A stretch of DNA of 64,000 nucleotides. It comes from Leptospira sp. Its GTDB lineage: Bacteria > Spirochaetota > Leptospiria > Leptospirales > Leptospiraceae. Below, one piece after another: positions 54,529 through 63,577 of the stretch (positions are counted from its first letter, which is position 1; every line of letters begins with the position of its first letter). A model generated the notes under the pieces. It was not told the DNA's origin, made no database searches, and saw only the letters and a list, made by a program, of their open reading frames with translations. Position numbers and translations under genes: made by a program. The stretch is from the NCBI GenBank assembly GCA_027533185.1, contig JAPZTS010000006.1:1-64000 (forward strand). Direction: 5' to 3'.

Positions 54529-55238
54529 AACAAACCACCAAATTTTCTTTTTCGAGTCTCAAAAAACATAAGTGCTTCCTCAAGTGACTTTTGGTTAAAA
54601 TCAGGCCAGAGAGTATTTGTAAAAAAAATTTCAGCATAAGCACTTTGCCAGAGCAAAAAATTTGAGATCCTTTGCTCTCCTGCAGTTCTGATCAATAAGT
54701 CTACGGGTGGAAGAGCCGATGTATACAAATATTTTTGAAATTCTTTGGAAGAGATAGGTCGGTCCAAGGGTTCTTTCTTTAATTTCCTATGGGCGAGGAC
54801 TCGATCAAAACTACTAAGAATCTCCTCTTGACCACCATAATTCAAACAGAAGTTTGCATGGAGGTTTTTATTTTTCTTTGTAAGCTCCACAGCAGTGTCA
54901 ATTTTTGAAAGGACAGTTTTCGACAATTTTTTACGAGAACCACTGTGATGGATGCGGATTCCTTTTTTATGGATATCATCAAGTCTCGTTTCGATGAACT
55001 CAACTAATAGCCCAAATATCGTTTGAATTTCGGTGATGGGTCTTTTCCAATTTTCTGTCGAAAACGCGTAGAGGGAAACCGTATTGATTTTGTAATTTAA
55101 TGCTACATCTAACAAACGGTCGATGGCTTTTGCACCCTCTCTATGTCCGTCTGTCCTTTTTTTCCCTTGGTTTTCGGCCCATCTTCCATTACCGTCCATA
55201 ATGACTGCAATGTGGGCCGGGATGGTTTTAAAGTTCAT
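54525..55238 (-). CDS. uppS: Undecaprenyl diphosphate synthase
   Basis: 237 residues. IAVIMDGNGRWAENQGKKR, YAFSTENWKRP, and RTAGEQRISNFLLWQSAYAE are the cis-prenyltransferase motifs. It makes the C55 lipid carrier for peptidoglycan and LPS from IPP and farnesyl diphosphate. Between frr (6-base gap) and cdsA (overlap). Confidence 0.96.
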   Translation of the reverse strand: MNFKTIPAHIAVIMDGNGRWAENQGKKRTDGHREGAKAIDRLLDVALNYKINTVSLYAFSTENWKRPITEIQTIFGLLVEFIETRLDDIHKKGIRIHHSGSRKKLSKTVLSKIDTAVELTKKNKNLHANFCLNYGGQEEILSSFDRVLAHRKLKKEPLDRPISSKEFQKYLYTSALPPVDLLIRTAGEQRISNFLLWQSAYAEIFFTNTLWPDFNQKSLEEALMFFETRKRKFGGLL

Positions 55239-55244
55239 AGAAAA

Positions 55245-55796
55245 TTAAAGAGTGGTGATCTCTTTTTCTTTTTCCTTTTCCAGATCTCCAATCTTTGCAA
55301 TGTATGAATCCGTAACCTTTTGGATGCGGTCTTGGTGTCCTTTCATTTCATCCTGAGACATTTCGGCTTGGTGTTTTTTGAGATCATCGTTCGCATCACG
55401 ACGGATATTTCGAATAGCAACTTTTTTTTCTTCGGCCTTTTGCTTTACTACCTTTGCCAACTCTTTTCGCCTTTCCCCTGTTAGCTCGGGAATATTGATC
55501 CGAATGCTCGACCCGTCATTATTTGGTGTGAGTCCAAGAGATGCAGAAAAAATTGCCTTTTCAATATCCTTTAACATCCCTTTTTCAAAAGGTGTGATAA
55601 GAATCATACGTGGTTCTGGGCAGGCAATTTTTCCCAGCTGGTTAAGTGGCGTCATCGTACCATAGTAATCTACACGCACATCTTCCACCATCATTGGATT
55701 AGCTTTTCCTGTTCGGATCGTAGAAAAATCTTTTTTCAAAGCATCTACCGTTTTATCCATCTTGGATTGCATTTGTTTTATAATTTCATCTACCAT
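55245..55796 (-). CDS. frr: Ribosome recycling factor
   Basis: 183 residues, normal length. [37 protein letters not shown] and the [18 protein letters not shown] helix ([17 protein letters not shown]) are the RRF signatures. It releases ribosomes after termination with EF-G. Its first codons overlap the pyrH end by 11 bases. Confidence 0.97.
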   Translation of the reverse strand: MVDEIIKQMQSKMDKTVDALKKDFSTIRTGKANPMMVEDVRVDYYGTMTPLNQLGKIACPEPRMILITPFEKGMLKDIEKAIFSASLGLTPNNDGSSIRINIPELTGERRKELAKVVKQKAEEKKVAIRNIRRDANDDLKKHQAEMSQDEMKGHQDRIQKVTDSYIAKIGDLEKEKEKEITTL

Positions 55797-56532
55797 CTAA
55801 CACCACTTCCTCAGAATTGGAAATCAAAGTGCCTATTGGATCACCAGTGATTAAATTCTTAAGATTGCCTTGTTTAAAAATATCAAATACGATAATCGGC
55901 ATATTGTTATCCATACAAAGACTGAGTGCCGTAGAATCCATAACCTTTAAGCGGTGTTTGATGGACTCCATAAAGGAAACTTGGACGTAACGCTTTGCCT
56001 GAGGATCTTTTTTGGGATCGGCGGTATATACGCCATCAACCTTGGTTGCTTTTAAAATCACTTCACATCCCACTTCGACAGCGCGTAGACTAGCCGTTGT
56101 ATCGGTCGTGAAATACGGATTTCCTGTTCCGCCAGCAAATATGATTACACGGTTTTTTTCTAAGTGTCTTACAGCTCGTCTTCGGATATACGGCTCGGCA
56201 ACAGATTTCATTTCAATAGCAGAAAGCACCCGGGTAAACATACCTTGCTTTTCACAAGCATCTTGTAATGCGAGAGCATTCATGATAGTCCCAAGCATAC
56301 CCATATAGTCTGCTGTAGCACGTTCCATTCCCGATTTAGCAAGAGTTTCGCCGCGGATCATGTTTCCACCACCCACAACAACTGCAACTTGCAAACCTAG
56401 ATTGTGGACTTCTTTGATTTGTCCTGCAAGAGAGAACGTTTTGTTCGTATCAATGCCAAGCTCACCCTCTCCAGCAAGTGCCTCGCCAGAGAGTTTGATC
56501 AAAATTCGTTTGAAACGAGGATTACTGCCCAC
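55786..56532 (-). CDS. pyrH: UMP kinase
   Basis: 248 residues. [51 protein letters not shown], and [12 protein letters not shown] are the PyrH motifs. Converts UMP to UDP. Overlaps tsf by 11 bases and frr by 11. Confidence 0.97.
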   Translation of the reverse strand: MGSNPRFKRILIKLSGEALAGEGELGIDTNKTFSLAGQIKEVHNLGLQVAVVVGGGNMIRGETLAKSGMERATADYMGMLGTIMNALALQDACEKQGMFTRVLSAIEMKSVAEPYIRRRAVRHLEKNRVIIFAGGTGNPYFTTDTTASLRAVEVGCEVILKATKVDGVYTADPKKDPQAKRYVQVSFMESIKHRLKVMDSTALSLCMDNNMPIIVFDIFKQGNLKNLITGDPIGTLISNSEEVVLDGR

Positions 56533-57118
56533 CTACTTGGAACCTCGAGAACCTACCAACTGTAATGTTTTCACCAAACTTGGCGATTGCTTCTTGGAGT
56601 AAGTCATGGATGGTTTTTGAATTGTCACGAATGGATTTTTGGTGGACCAAACAAATCTCTTCGTAATACTTCTTCATTTTCCCTGGGAGAATCTTTTCGA
56701 TCTGTTCTGGCTTTTTTCCTTCTTTTTCAAGAAGAGCTTTTTGCACAGACATCTCGGAGTCAATTTCAGCCTGAGGGATTGACTCTTCATTGATATAGAG
56801 AGGATTCATCGCAGTGATTTGAAGGGCAATTTCTTTTCCTAATGCTTCAAAAGCTTCGTTGTTGGCAACAAAGTCAGTTTCACAGTTTAACTCAAGTAAT
56901 ACGCCAGTTTTGCCATTTCCATGGATATAAGCGATTACTTTACCTTCACCGGTTTCTCTTCCCGCTCTTTTTGCAGCCTTTGCTAGACCCTTTTCCCGTA
57001 AGTAAGTAACTGCTTTTTCAATATCGCCCCCGTTTTCTTCGAGGGCTTTTTTGCAGTCCATCATCCCCGCACCAGTTCGTTCGCGGAGGTCTTTGATTTG
57101 TTCTGAACTAACAGCCAT
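56522..57118 (-). CDS. tsf: Elongation factor Ts, short form
   Basis: 198 residues, short compared with the 280 or so of E. coli EF-Ts but usual for organisms with the compact form (one core half and no second subdomain). [18 protein letters not shown] is the N-terminal UBA motif; [17 protein letters not shown] is the core motif. Regenerates EF-Tu-GTP. Five bases after rpsB. Confidence 0.96.
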   Translation of the reverse strand: MAVSSEQIKDLRERTGAGMMDCKKALEENGGDIEKAVTYLREKGLAKAAKRAGRETGEGKVIAYIHGNGKTGVLLELNCETDFVANNEAFEALGKEIALQITAMNPLYINEESIPQAEIDSEMSVQKALLEKEGKKPEQIEKILPGKMKKYYEEICLVHQKSIRDNSKTIHDLLQEAIAKFGENITVGRFSRFQVGGQ

Positions 57119-57123
57119 TCTAA

Positions 57124-58014
57124 TTATTTTCCTTCTGAATTTGAATCTTCTGCCTTTACTTCCACTTCTGCTTTTTTTACAGCTTCTGGATCGACAGGAA
57201 TATCTTTCGCTACGGGAGGAAGTTCATCGTCCATGATGAATTTTCCAGACTCATCATACTCACCTTGGTATTCCAATGCAAGTTGTTCTGCGTCCATATC
57301 CTCAGCAAAATTTGTTTGGATCACTTCGCCACCAGTTCCTTCGAGAACTGCATTAGCCATAGTGTCCAAAAATAATGAAATGGCACGAATCGCATCGTCG
57401 TTACCGGGAATTGGATAGTCAATTGGCTCTGGATCGCAGTTTGTATCGATCACAGCAAATACCTTGAGTCCCAATTTTTTAGCTTCGCTAACAGCGATTT
57501 CCTCTTTTTTAGGATCAATTACAAAAAGAATTTCAGGAATGACAGCCATATCCTTAATCCCACCAAGAGTTTGGCGGAGTTTTTCCAATTCTCTTTTCAG
57601 TGAAAGAGCTTCTTTTTTAGTACGTGCTTCCAACTCGAAGGAGTTAGACTCTTCCATACTCTCTAGTTTTTTCAAACGAGCAATGGATTTTTTTACAGTA
57701 TTCCAGTTAGTGAGAAGTCCACCGAGCCAACGGTTAGACACATAATACATGTTACATGCTTGAGCTGCCCTTTCAATCGCACCTCGAGCTTGTTTTTTGG
57801 TTCCAACAAAAAGAACTTTTTTACCTTGTCCAGTTAATTTACGAAGGGCATCATACGCCTCTTTTGTTTTTTGAACTGTTTTTTGAAGGTCAATGATATG
57901 GATTCCGTTTCGAGCCGTATAAACATAAGGACTCATTTTTGGATTCCAACGACGTGTTTGGTGGCCGAAGTGTACGCCTGCCTCAAGCAGACTCTTCATG
58001 GAAATTACAGACAT
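57124..58014 (-). CDS. rpsB: 30S ribosomal protein S2
   Basis: 296 residues, with a C-terminal acidic extension of about 55 residues ([20 protein letters not shown] to EDSNSEGK). [40 protein letters not shown] and [23 protein letters not shown] are S2 signatures. First gene of the translation cluster proper; it follows the small DUF4321 gene by two bases. Confidence 0.97.
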   Translation of the reverse strand: MSVISMKSLLEAGVHFGHQTRRWNPKMSPYVYTARNGIHIIDLQKTVQKTKEAYDALRKLTGQGKKVLFVGTKKQARGAIERAAQACNMYYVSNRWLGGLLTNWNTVKKSIARLKKLESMEESNSFELEARTKKEALSLKRELEKLRQTLGGIKDMAVIPEILFVIDPKKEEIAVSEAKKLGLKVFAVIDTNCDPEPIDYPIPGNDDAIRAISLFLDTMANAVLEGTGGEVIQTNFAEDMDAEQLALEYQGEYDESGKFIMDDELPPVAKDIPVDPEAVKKAEVEVKAEDSNSEGK

Positions 58015-58016
58015 AG

Positions 58017-58250
58017 TTACCCCTTTTTTAGTGCGAGATATCCAGATGCTACAAGACCAACAAGACTTGCAGGGGTTAGCTGGAACTCGACCTTAATTAT
58101 GTAAAGCTCAAACGAGACCGGTGATTCGAACAAAAACCTTGAGAGATAATTGGTACCAAGGACGCGGTCGAGGACTACCCCCGCCACAGCTCCCGCCATC
58201 AGCCCCAAAAACAGCACGAGAAGTAGGTTCCCGATTTGGGATTTGTTCAT
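58017..58250 (-). CDS. Small membrane protein, DUF4321-like
   Basis: 77 residues with two helices ([24 protein letters not shown] and [15 protein letters not shown]) joined by a short outside loop. The size, the GxxxGxxxG helix and [17 protein letters not shown] fit DUF4321-type proteins found in spirochaetes and clostridia. It starts two bases ahead of rpsB in the transcript and may carry its promoter upstream. Confidence 0.7.
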   Translation of the reverse strand: MNKSQIGNLLLVLFLGLMAGAVAGVVLDRVLGTNYLSRFLFESPVSFELYIIKVEFQLTPASLVGLVASGYLALKKG

Positions 58251-58320
58251 AAAACAAGCACCTTGCTTTAGCTTCCTTGCCAGGATTTGGGAAACGGACG
58301 GACTGTCAAGGGAATCTCAG

Positions 58321-58440
58321 GGCGCCTCCCAACGGAGCGATACCCAAAATCCAATCGAAAGCAGGGACCGGGCTATCCGCTCCCATCTCCGCATGCGCTT
58401 CGATGCCGCTACTATCCCTGGCGCGGGGGATGGGAGCGGG
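58321..58440. repeat. GC-rich REP-like palindromic element
   Basis: A strongly GC-rich stretch in an AT-rich genome. CCGCTCCCATC (58377-58387) and GATGGGAGCGG (58429-58439) are an exact 11-bp inverted repeat. Inside are GCAT/ATGC arms, and CAGGGA (58362) can pair with TCCCTG (58415). On the - strand it reads AGGGATAGTAGCGGCATCG ... AGCGGATAGCCC, a pattern I recall from dispersed intergenic elements in some other phyla (from memory, unchecked). No coding content. It sits after the 58470 gene and before the rpsB cluster. Confidence 0.65.
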
Positions 58441-58469
58441 TGAGGTAAAATTTTTGCCTTTTTTTCCCT

Positions 58470-59126
58470 CTAAAGTAAGGTCTTCACCTGTTTGATAAAT
58501 TCTAAGACAAGGACACCTAATGCGCCTATCGTTGCGCCCACGATCGGGACTCCCAAAATCCGTATGGAAAAGTTTGTCGTATCCAATCTTTTTTCCAATG
58601 AGTCAAATCGTGCATTCACTTCTTTACGAAACGCATCCGCTTTTTCATCCACTACAGTGAATCTAGAATTCATTTCAAGACGCATCAGATCAAACTTATC
58701 ATCCACTGCTTGGAATTTCGTATTCATCTCTGATCGAAGCGTATCGAACTTTTCATCGACAGCATGGAATTTCGTATTCATTTCCGATCGCAGTGTATCA
58801 AACTTTTCATCTACAGCATGGAATCTTGTATTCATCTCTGATCGTAAGTTATCAAACTTTTCATCTACGGCATGGAATCTTGTATTCATCTCCGATCGCA
58901 GTGTATCAAACTTTTCATCTACAGAATGGAATCTTAAATTCATATCTTCCCGCAATACATCTATCCGTTCTTGCAAAGGAATGAGTTTAGATTCTTGGAA
59001 CTGGCTCATCATAAGGTCCCGTTTTTCATCTATAGTATCTACAATCCAATCTTGTATTTCAATCGATATTTTCGTATCGATTTCTGCTTTTTCTAAAATT
59101 TGATACAATTTAATGGTTTTCGGCAT
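58470..59126 (-). CDS. Coiled-coil membrane-anchored protein with 18-residue repeats
   Basis: 218 residues, paralogue of 27882-28385: the same N-terminus (KLYQILEKAEIDTKISIEIQDWIVDTIDEKRDL) and the same C-terminus (RFDSLEKRLDTTNFSIRILGVPIVGATIGALGV and helix). Between them are about six units of FHAVDEKFDTLRSEMNTR. Hydrophobic spacing is 3-4-3-4-4, that is one heptad plus one hendecad. A single C-terminal helix anchors it, with the coil on one side. Function unknown; members of such families can be surface or inner-membrane filaments. Adjacent to the rpsB cluster but not coupled to it. Confidence 0.83.
   Translation of the reverse strand: MPKTIKLYQILEKAEIDTKISIEIQDWIVDTIDEKRDLMMSQFQESKLIPLQERIDVLREDMNLRFHSVDEKFDTLRSEMNTRFHAVDEKFDNLRSEMNTRFHAVDEKFDTLRSEMNTKFHAVDEKFDTLRSEMNTKFQAVDDKFDLMRLEMNSRFTVVDEKADAFRKEVNARFDSLEKRLDTTNFSIRILGVPIVGATIGALGVLVLEFIKQVKTLL
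58657..58980. repeat. Tandem 54-bp repeats (six units) in a coding region
   Basis: Units begin at 58657, 58711, 58765, 58819, 58873 and 58927, each exactly 54 bases; the middle four are nearly identical and the outer two diverged, as expected from repeated unequal exchange in the centre. They encode the 18-residue unit on the - strand. Confidence 0.92.
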
Positions 59127-59213
59127 TTAGTTTTTTCTCTTTCATAAACAGAGGGAAAATTTTTCCGAATTTGTACCTGGGTTTTTTACGTTTTTTACAT
59201 CTAAGGAAATACT

Positions 59214-60032
59214 GTGAAAGATAAAATGATTAGCCTCCTCCCTTGGTCTAGACAGGAATGGTCCGAATGGTTTGTGGATCTATCCCCGCTCATAGGTATT
59301 TTCTTTTTTTCTAACGACTTAAAAACAATTGTTATCCCCTTCTACATGGAAATGTACTTTCTTTTTGGCTTTGGTCTTCTACGACTTGCGACCACTGCTA
59401 CATATGCAGCTTGGGACCTCGGAAAAGATATGGGGTTGGCAGACTTGGATGTTCCTGATCCTTTCATAGGTAAACTGTTCTATGTATTCTTTATGGGATT
59501 TTTTGGATCGATACTAATCATTGTATGTATTTGTTTGATTCTCCTGCTCATTGGTTTTAATTTTTTCTTTTATATGTTAATCGAGTTGTTTCTATCCGTT
59601 GCCTTTACTGGAAACATCGGTCAAAATTTTAATTTTTTCGAATTGTACAAATCACTGAACCAAGGAGAGATATTTTTTATTTGGGGAATGTTTATGCTCG
59701 CTTGCTTTCGTTACATCCCAAAAATTTCTTATTTCTTTAGAACGAAACCTTTTCTAAAATATAAAGAAGATTTTGCGTGGACTGTAATGGGTCTTCCCAA
59801 AATTCCTGAAAAAAATGAATTTCAAAAAATGGTATCGGTTTTTAGGTCAATGACTCAAAATCCTCCAATTGATGTTAAAGAGTATGGAGTTTTGTTCTAC
59901 TTCCTATTCCTGTTTTCTTATTTTTCCATTTTGATCATCATGATTAAATTACCGAGGATTGGACCAGTGTTGGTTTTGGGAATAAAGGCATTTGTCGAAT
60001 TGTATTTTAAAAGGCTTTATACTCCGAGATAG
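59214..60032 (+). CDS. Polytopic membrane protein, GTG start
   Basis: 272 residues. GTG 59214 with AAGGA six bases ahead, so the initiator is clear even though it is not ATG. Five or six helices: one near 22-44, two around 90-130, one near 155-170 and one at 225-245. The N-terminal WSRQEWSEWFVDLSP is aromatic and amphipathic. No family recognised; Yip1-like proteins are a loose possibility. Single gene, divergent from the coiled-coil gene. Confidence 0.7.
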   Translation: MKDKMISLLPWSRQEWSEWFVDLSPLIGIFFFSNDLKTIVIPFYMEMYFLFGFGLLRLATTATYAAWDLGKDMGLADLDVPDPFIGKLFYVFFMGFFGSILIIVCICLILLLIGFNFFFYMLIELFLSVAFTGNIGQNFNFFELYKSLNQGEIFFIWGMFMLACFRYIPKISYFFRTKPFLKYKEDFAWTVMGLPKIPEKNEFQKMVSVFRSMTQNPPIDVKEYGVLFYFLFLFSYFSILIIMIKLPRIGPVLVLGIKAFVELYFKRLYTPR

Positions 60033-60195
60033 CGAGGTTATCTTCGATACTTAAACGAATTTGCTATGGCATTGATTGAATTTCTTTCTTCTTCCGCAGA
60101 TAGAGAGTGAAGTCAGGTTCGAAATCTCTTGCCAAACATGAAATCAAAACGAAATCTAACAAGAAAGAACGAAAAAAGTTCACGAGGCATAAGAA

Positions 60196-60909
60196 TTGAC
60201 TCACATTGCAAATTCTGATATCCAAATTCGCCCTCTCTATGACGGAGAGTCCGGAACCTGGACCTATTTAATCATCCATAATGCCACTCACACTTGTTGT
60301 CTGATTGACCCCATTTTGGAGAAAATGGATCGAGATATAAACCTCATCCGCGAACTCAACTTAGAATTACTGTTTACAATCGAAACGCATATCCACGCAG
60401 ATCACATCACTTCCTCAGGGAGCTTGCGCCAGCTAACAAATTGTAAAACCTTTGTTCCAGAAGGAGCCAAAATTGAATGCGCAACGAATTTTATGAAAGA
60501 TTCATCCAAAATTCTATTGGGTGATACTGCACTAGAGATTTTAGAAACTCCAGGTCATACCGAACATTCAATTTCTATCTATATAAAAAATCTATGTGTA
60601 TTTACGGGTGATGCACTTCTCATCCGAGGCTGCGGTAGAACAGATTTCCAAGGTGGGAATGCGGAACTTTTGTATGAATCGATTACTCAAAAGTTATTCC
60701 AATTGCCAGAAGATACCATTGTCTTTCCTGGCCACGACTACAAAGGTTTCGTTTATTCAAGTATAGGTGAAGAGAAAAAATTGAATCCCAGGGTTGCAAA
60801 CAAATCAAAGGCCGAATTTGTTTCATTCATGCAAAATTTAAACTTACCTTACCCCAAAAAAATCCATGAGGCATTACCTGCCAATGAAAACTGTGGGATT
60901 TTGAAGTAA
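60196..60909 (+). CDS. ETHE1-like persulfide dioxygenase
   Basis: 237 residues from TTG 60196, GAGG eight bases ahead. Metallo-beta-lactamase fold with ETHIHADH (iron ligands), TPGHTEHSI, then GDALLIRGCGRTDFQGGN, which is the signature of ETHE1/persulfide dioxygenases, and FPGHDY near the end. It oxidises glutathione or other low-molecular persulfides to sulfite using iron and oxygen. The C-terminal EEKKLNPRVANKS also fits that group. Cytosolic. It is followed after 7 bases by the TonB-dependent receptor, so the two are probably co-transcribed. Rhodanese lipoproteins at 1630 and 23010 could be functional partners. Confidence 0.88.
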   Translation: MTHIANSDIQIRPLYDGESGTWTYLIIHNATHTCCLIDPILEKMDRDINLIRELNLELLFTIETHIHADHITSSGSLRQLTNCKTFVPEGAKIECATNFMKDSSKILLGDTALEILETPGHTEHSISIYIKNLCVFTGDALLIRGCGRTDFQGGNAELLYESITQKLFQLPEDTIVFPGHDYKGFVYSSIGEEKKLNPRVANKSKAEFVSFMQNLNLPYPKKIHEALPANENCGILK

Positions 60910-60916
60910 TCCCAAA

Positions 60917-63577
60917 ATGAAAATCATTCAGATTTTAGCGACTATTTCTATTGTAATAGCGCTTTTAAGTAATGAGCTCAAGGCTCAGTCATCTCTGTCC
61001 GTTCATTTTTTTCTAGTCGATTCCAGCACAGGAAAACCAATTCCCGAAGCTACGATCCTTTCAAAAAAGGCGCTTGCAACCGGCGTCACAGACAAATTGG
61101 GAAAAGTATCCTTAAAATTTCCTGGAACAGGATATTATGAAATTCGCATACTAAGTAACGATTCCATCGAAATTCAAAATAAAGAAATTAGATATAACAA
61201 CCAAGAAATATATATCTCCTTAAGTGGATTAAAAAAATCAGGTATAGTTGTAAGTGGTGAGCGAGAAAAACTGAACCTTTCGCGGTACGGGCTTGGACAG
61301 GAAGAGATTAAAAGAATTCCTGGCGTTGCCGGTGATTCTCTCCGAGCAATACAAACAATTCCTGGGGTTGTTGTTGGTACACCTGTTGGAGTATTACCCT
61401 CCGTATTTACGAATATAAGCGGTGGGCTTACCTCAGGTTCGCCGTATTCAAATAGTGATCGTGGTGACCTTTCCATCCGAGGTGGAGGAACCAAACAAAA
61501 CATATATTTCTTTGATGGATTTCCTCTCCCTTACCCTTTCCACTTGGGGAACCAATCCTCTGTGATCAATAACAACCTCATCAAAGGTTTTGATCTTTTT
61601 AGTGGAGTCTTCCCTTCTAAATATGGTTTTGCAACTGGCGGAGTCATTGCCATTGACGGCACGGATGTTGTCGAAGAAAACAAAACCATTTTAAATGTTA
61701 ACTTTTTTTTGGCGGATGCATACAACCAAACTATTCTTTCACCAAACTTGAGTATGGTTACTTCCGGTCGGAAGAACTATCCAAATTTAGTTCTCTTAAG
61801 AACCTATCCGCAAGGTATTCCTGAAGATGCTAAATATGCTGAATATCATGACTACCAATGGAAATTAATATGGGATATTAATAACAGTCATAGAATTACT
61901 CTTCAAACTTTTGGAACAAGAGATCGCCAAGCATATACAAAACAACAAGCAAGTTTGGAACGAAATGGTGATGATCCACGCCCACCAACTGGACTCGATA
62001 GGATGTTTCGAACGGATGGCATTCGCTATATAGCCAAGGGAAAAAAATTTAGAAATACCCTATCCTATTCGCGAACAGAATTTGATGAATTTTTTGAACT
62101 CAGGATATCAAACCCGCTTACCGCGGAGAATATTTTTGGGCTCCAAAACCGAGTGAGTGATTTTTTATATTTTGCTGAAAATCGTTTGGAGTGGGAAATA
62201 TTAGAAGATCATATCAAACTAGAAACGGGAGTTCAATCCAGGCTTCGAGAATTGAATCTAAAAGGTGAGAATATTTCATCTAACAACCGATTGTTTTTGG
62301 ATTTTTTCGATAACCTCTTATTAACAAATGCACAGTTTAGATCTATTATTGATGGTGAAAAAATAAGATATCGTGAAGCAGCTGGATTTCTTGAATTCAA
62401 AACCAAATGGAGGGGCTTTCGCTTTATCCCTGGTGCTAGATTGGATAGCTATAGTGGATCGGGTGAGGTCAATCTTTCTCCCCGAGTTGTCGGTGGATAT
62501 TCTTTTGAAACTACAAAAACATCCATTTTAGCCGGACACGGTATCCATTACAATAGCCCCGTTTCTCCCGAACAACTCTCCAGTAGATCAGGAAATCCTT
62601 CCTTATTTATGGAAAGGGCAGAACACAATACAATAGGCATTGAACAAGAATTACCGAAGGGATGGTCGTTCAAAGTCGAAGGGTTTAGAAATATTTTTCA
62701 AAACATTATTGTTGCAGACGCATTTATCACGGATCCCTATAGTCCAAATTCAGATTTAAGATTGCTTGCACGAAACCCTAATACTGAATTACAAAATCCA
62801 TTTCGCCCACGTAATTTAAACTATTCTAATATTGGATATGGGCACTCTGAGGGAGTCGAGATTTTTATCAAAAAAACGAAAGACCCCCGAGAATCTTCTG
62901 GTATGTTCGGATGGTTGTCTTACACAAATTCTATTACAAAAAGAATCAACAACCAAGCTCGCCTCTCCAATGAAGAAAGGCAAAACTTGACGATTTCAAA
63001 TAGTGCGAGAAGACTACTTCTCCAAACCAAACTTGGAACCAATTACCTAAACTACTACGATGACAACCAATTTGAATTGATTTACAATAACGACGAAAAA
63101 GAACTCTATGATTTAGATAGAAGACATATTCTCAACTTAGTTTTCGGATATAAATTCAATGTTAAATGGCAATTCGGAGGAAGATTCCGTTATTTTTCTG
63201 GAAACCCATATACTCCAATCATTGGAGCAAATAGGGCAGGACAAGCAGGTTCGGGAGGAATAAGTTTTTTTATCCCAGAGTTTTCAAAAAATTTTAATAG
63301 TGATCGATTTATACCTTTCCATCAAATTGATATTCGAATCGATTCATTCGACTTCTATAGTTGGGGTTACATCAATGTTTATCTAGAATTTGTAAACGTT
63401 TATGGAAGAATGAATCAAGTTGGTTTTACATTTGATAACTTAAGCAACTACCAAAGAGGTGTTAATCCCAAACCAGAGTACGATACGGTAAACTCTCCTT
63501 ACATCATCTCCCAAAGACCAAATGGATCAATGATCAATCTTCCCTTAATCAACCTTGGGATGGAGGCTCGATTCTAA
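60917..63577 (+). CDS. TonB-dependent outer-membrane receptor
   Basis: 886 residues. Signal peptide (cleavage near LKA before QSSLS), a carboxypeptidase-like regulatory domain about 27-105 (STGKPIPEATILSKKALATGVTDKLGKV), plug domain about 120-250 (IRGGGTKQNIYFFDGFPLPYPFHLG), and a 22-strand barrel ending in ARF with the expected terminal aromatic. It binds and imports an unknown ligand with TonB energy. No obvious TonB box. Genes on either side are an ETHE1-like enzyme and a lipoprotein whose start overlaps its stop by one base, so import could be coupled with sulfur handling. Confidence 0.9.
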   Translation: MKIIQILATISIVIALLSNELKAQSSLSVHFFLVDSSTGKPIPEATILSKKALATGVTDKLGKVSLKFPGTGYYEIRILSNDSIEIQNKEIRYNNQEIYISLSGLKKSGIVVSGEREKLNLSRYGLGQEEIKRIPGVAGDSLRAIQTIPGVVVGTPVGVLPSVFTNISGGLTSGSPYSNSDRGDLSIRGGGTKQNIYFFDGFPLPYPFHLGNQSSVINNNLIKGFDLFSGVFPSKYGFATGGVIAIDGTDVVEENKTILNVNFFLADAYNQTILSPNLSMVTSGRKNYPNLVLLRTYPQGIPEDAKYAEYHDYQWKLIWDINNSHRITLQTFGTRDRQAYTKQQASLERNGDDPRPPTGLDRMFRTDGIRYIAKGKKFRNTLSYSRTEFDEFFELRISNPLTAENIFGLQNRVSDFLYFAENRLEWEILEDHIKLETGVQSRLRELNLKGENISSNNRLFLDFFDNLLLTNAQFRSIIDGEKIRYREAAGFLEFKTKWRGFRFIPGARLDSYSGSGEVNLSPRVVGGYSFETTKTSILAGHGIHYNSPVSPEQLSSRSGNPSLFMERAEHNTIGIEQELPKGWSFKVEGFRNIFQNIIVADAFITDPYSPNSDLRLLARNPNTELQNPFRPRNLNYSNIGYGHSEGVEIFIKKTKDPRESSGMFGWLSYTNSITKRINNQARLSNEERQNLTISNSARRLLLQTKLGTNYLNYYDDNQFELIYNNDEKELYDLDRRHILNLVFGYKFNVKWQFGGRFRYFSGNPYTPIIGANRAGQAGSGGISFFIPEFSKNFNSDRFIPFHQIDIRIDSFDFYSWGYINVYLEFVNVYGRMNQVGFTFDNLSNYQRGVNPKPEYDTVNSPYIISQRPNGSMINLPLINLGMEARF

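Noticed and set aside
58281..58309. TTGACA on the - strand ahead of the rpsB cluster
   Set aside because: The -35 box is perfect but the best -10 at 16-base spacing (AATCCT) matches only three positions. Not enough to call a promoter, though one is expected hereabouts.
60138..60218. 26-codon ORF starting MKSKRN ahead of the ETHE1-like gene
   Set aside because: No ribosome site, highly basic lysine/arginine-rich product typical of chance AT-rich sequence, and it overlaps the ETHE1-like start.
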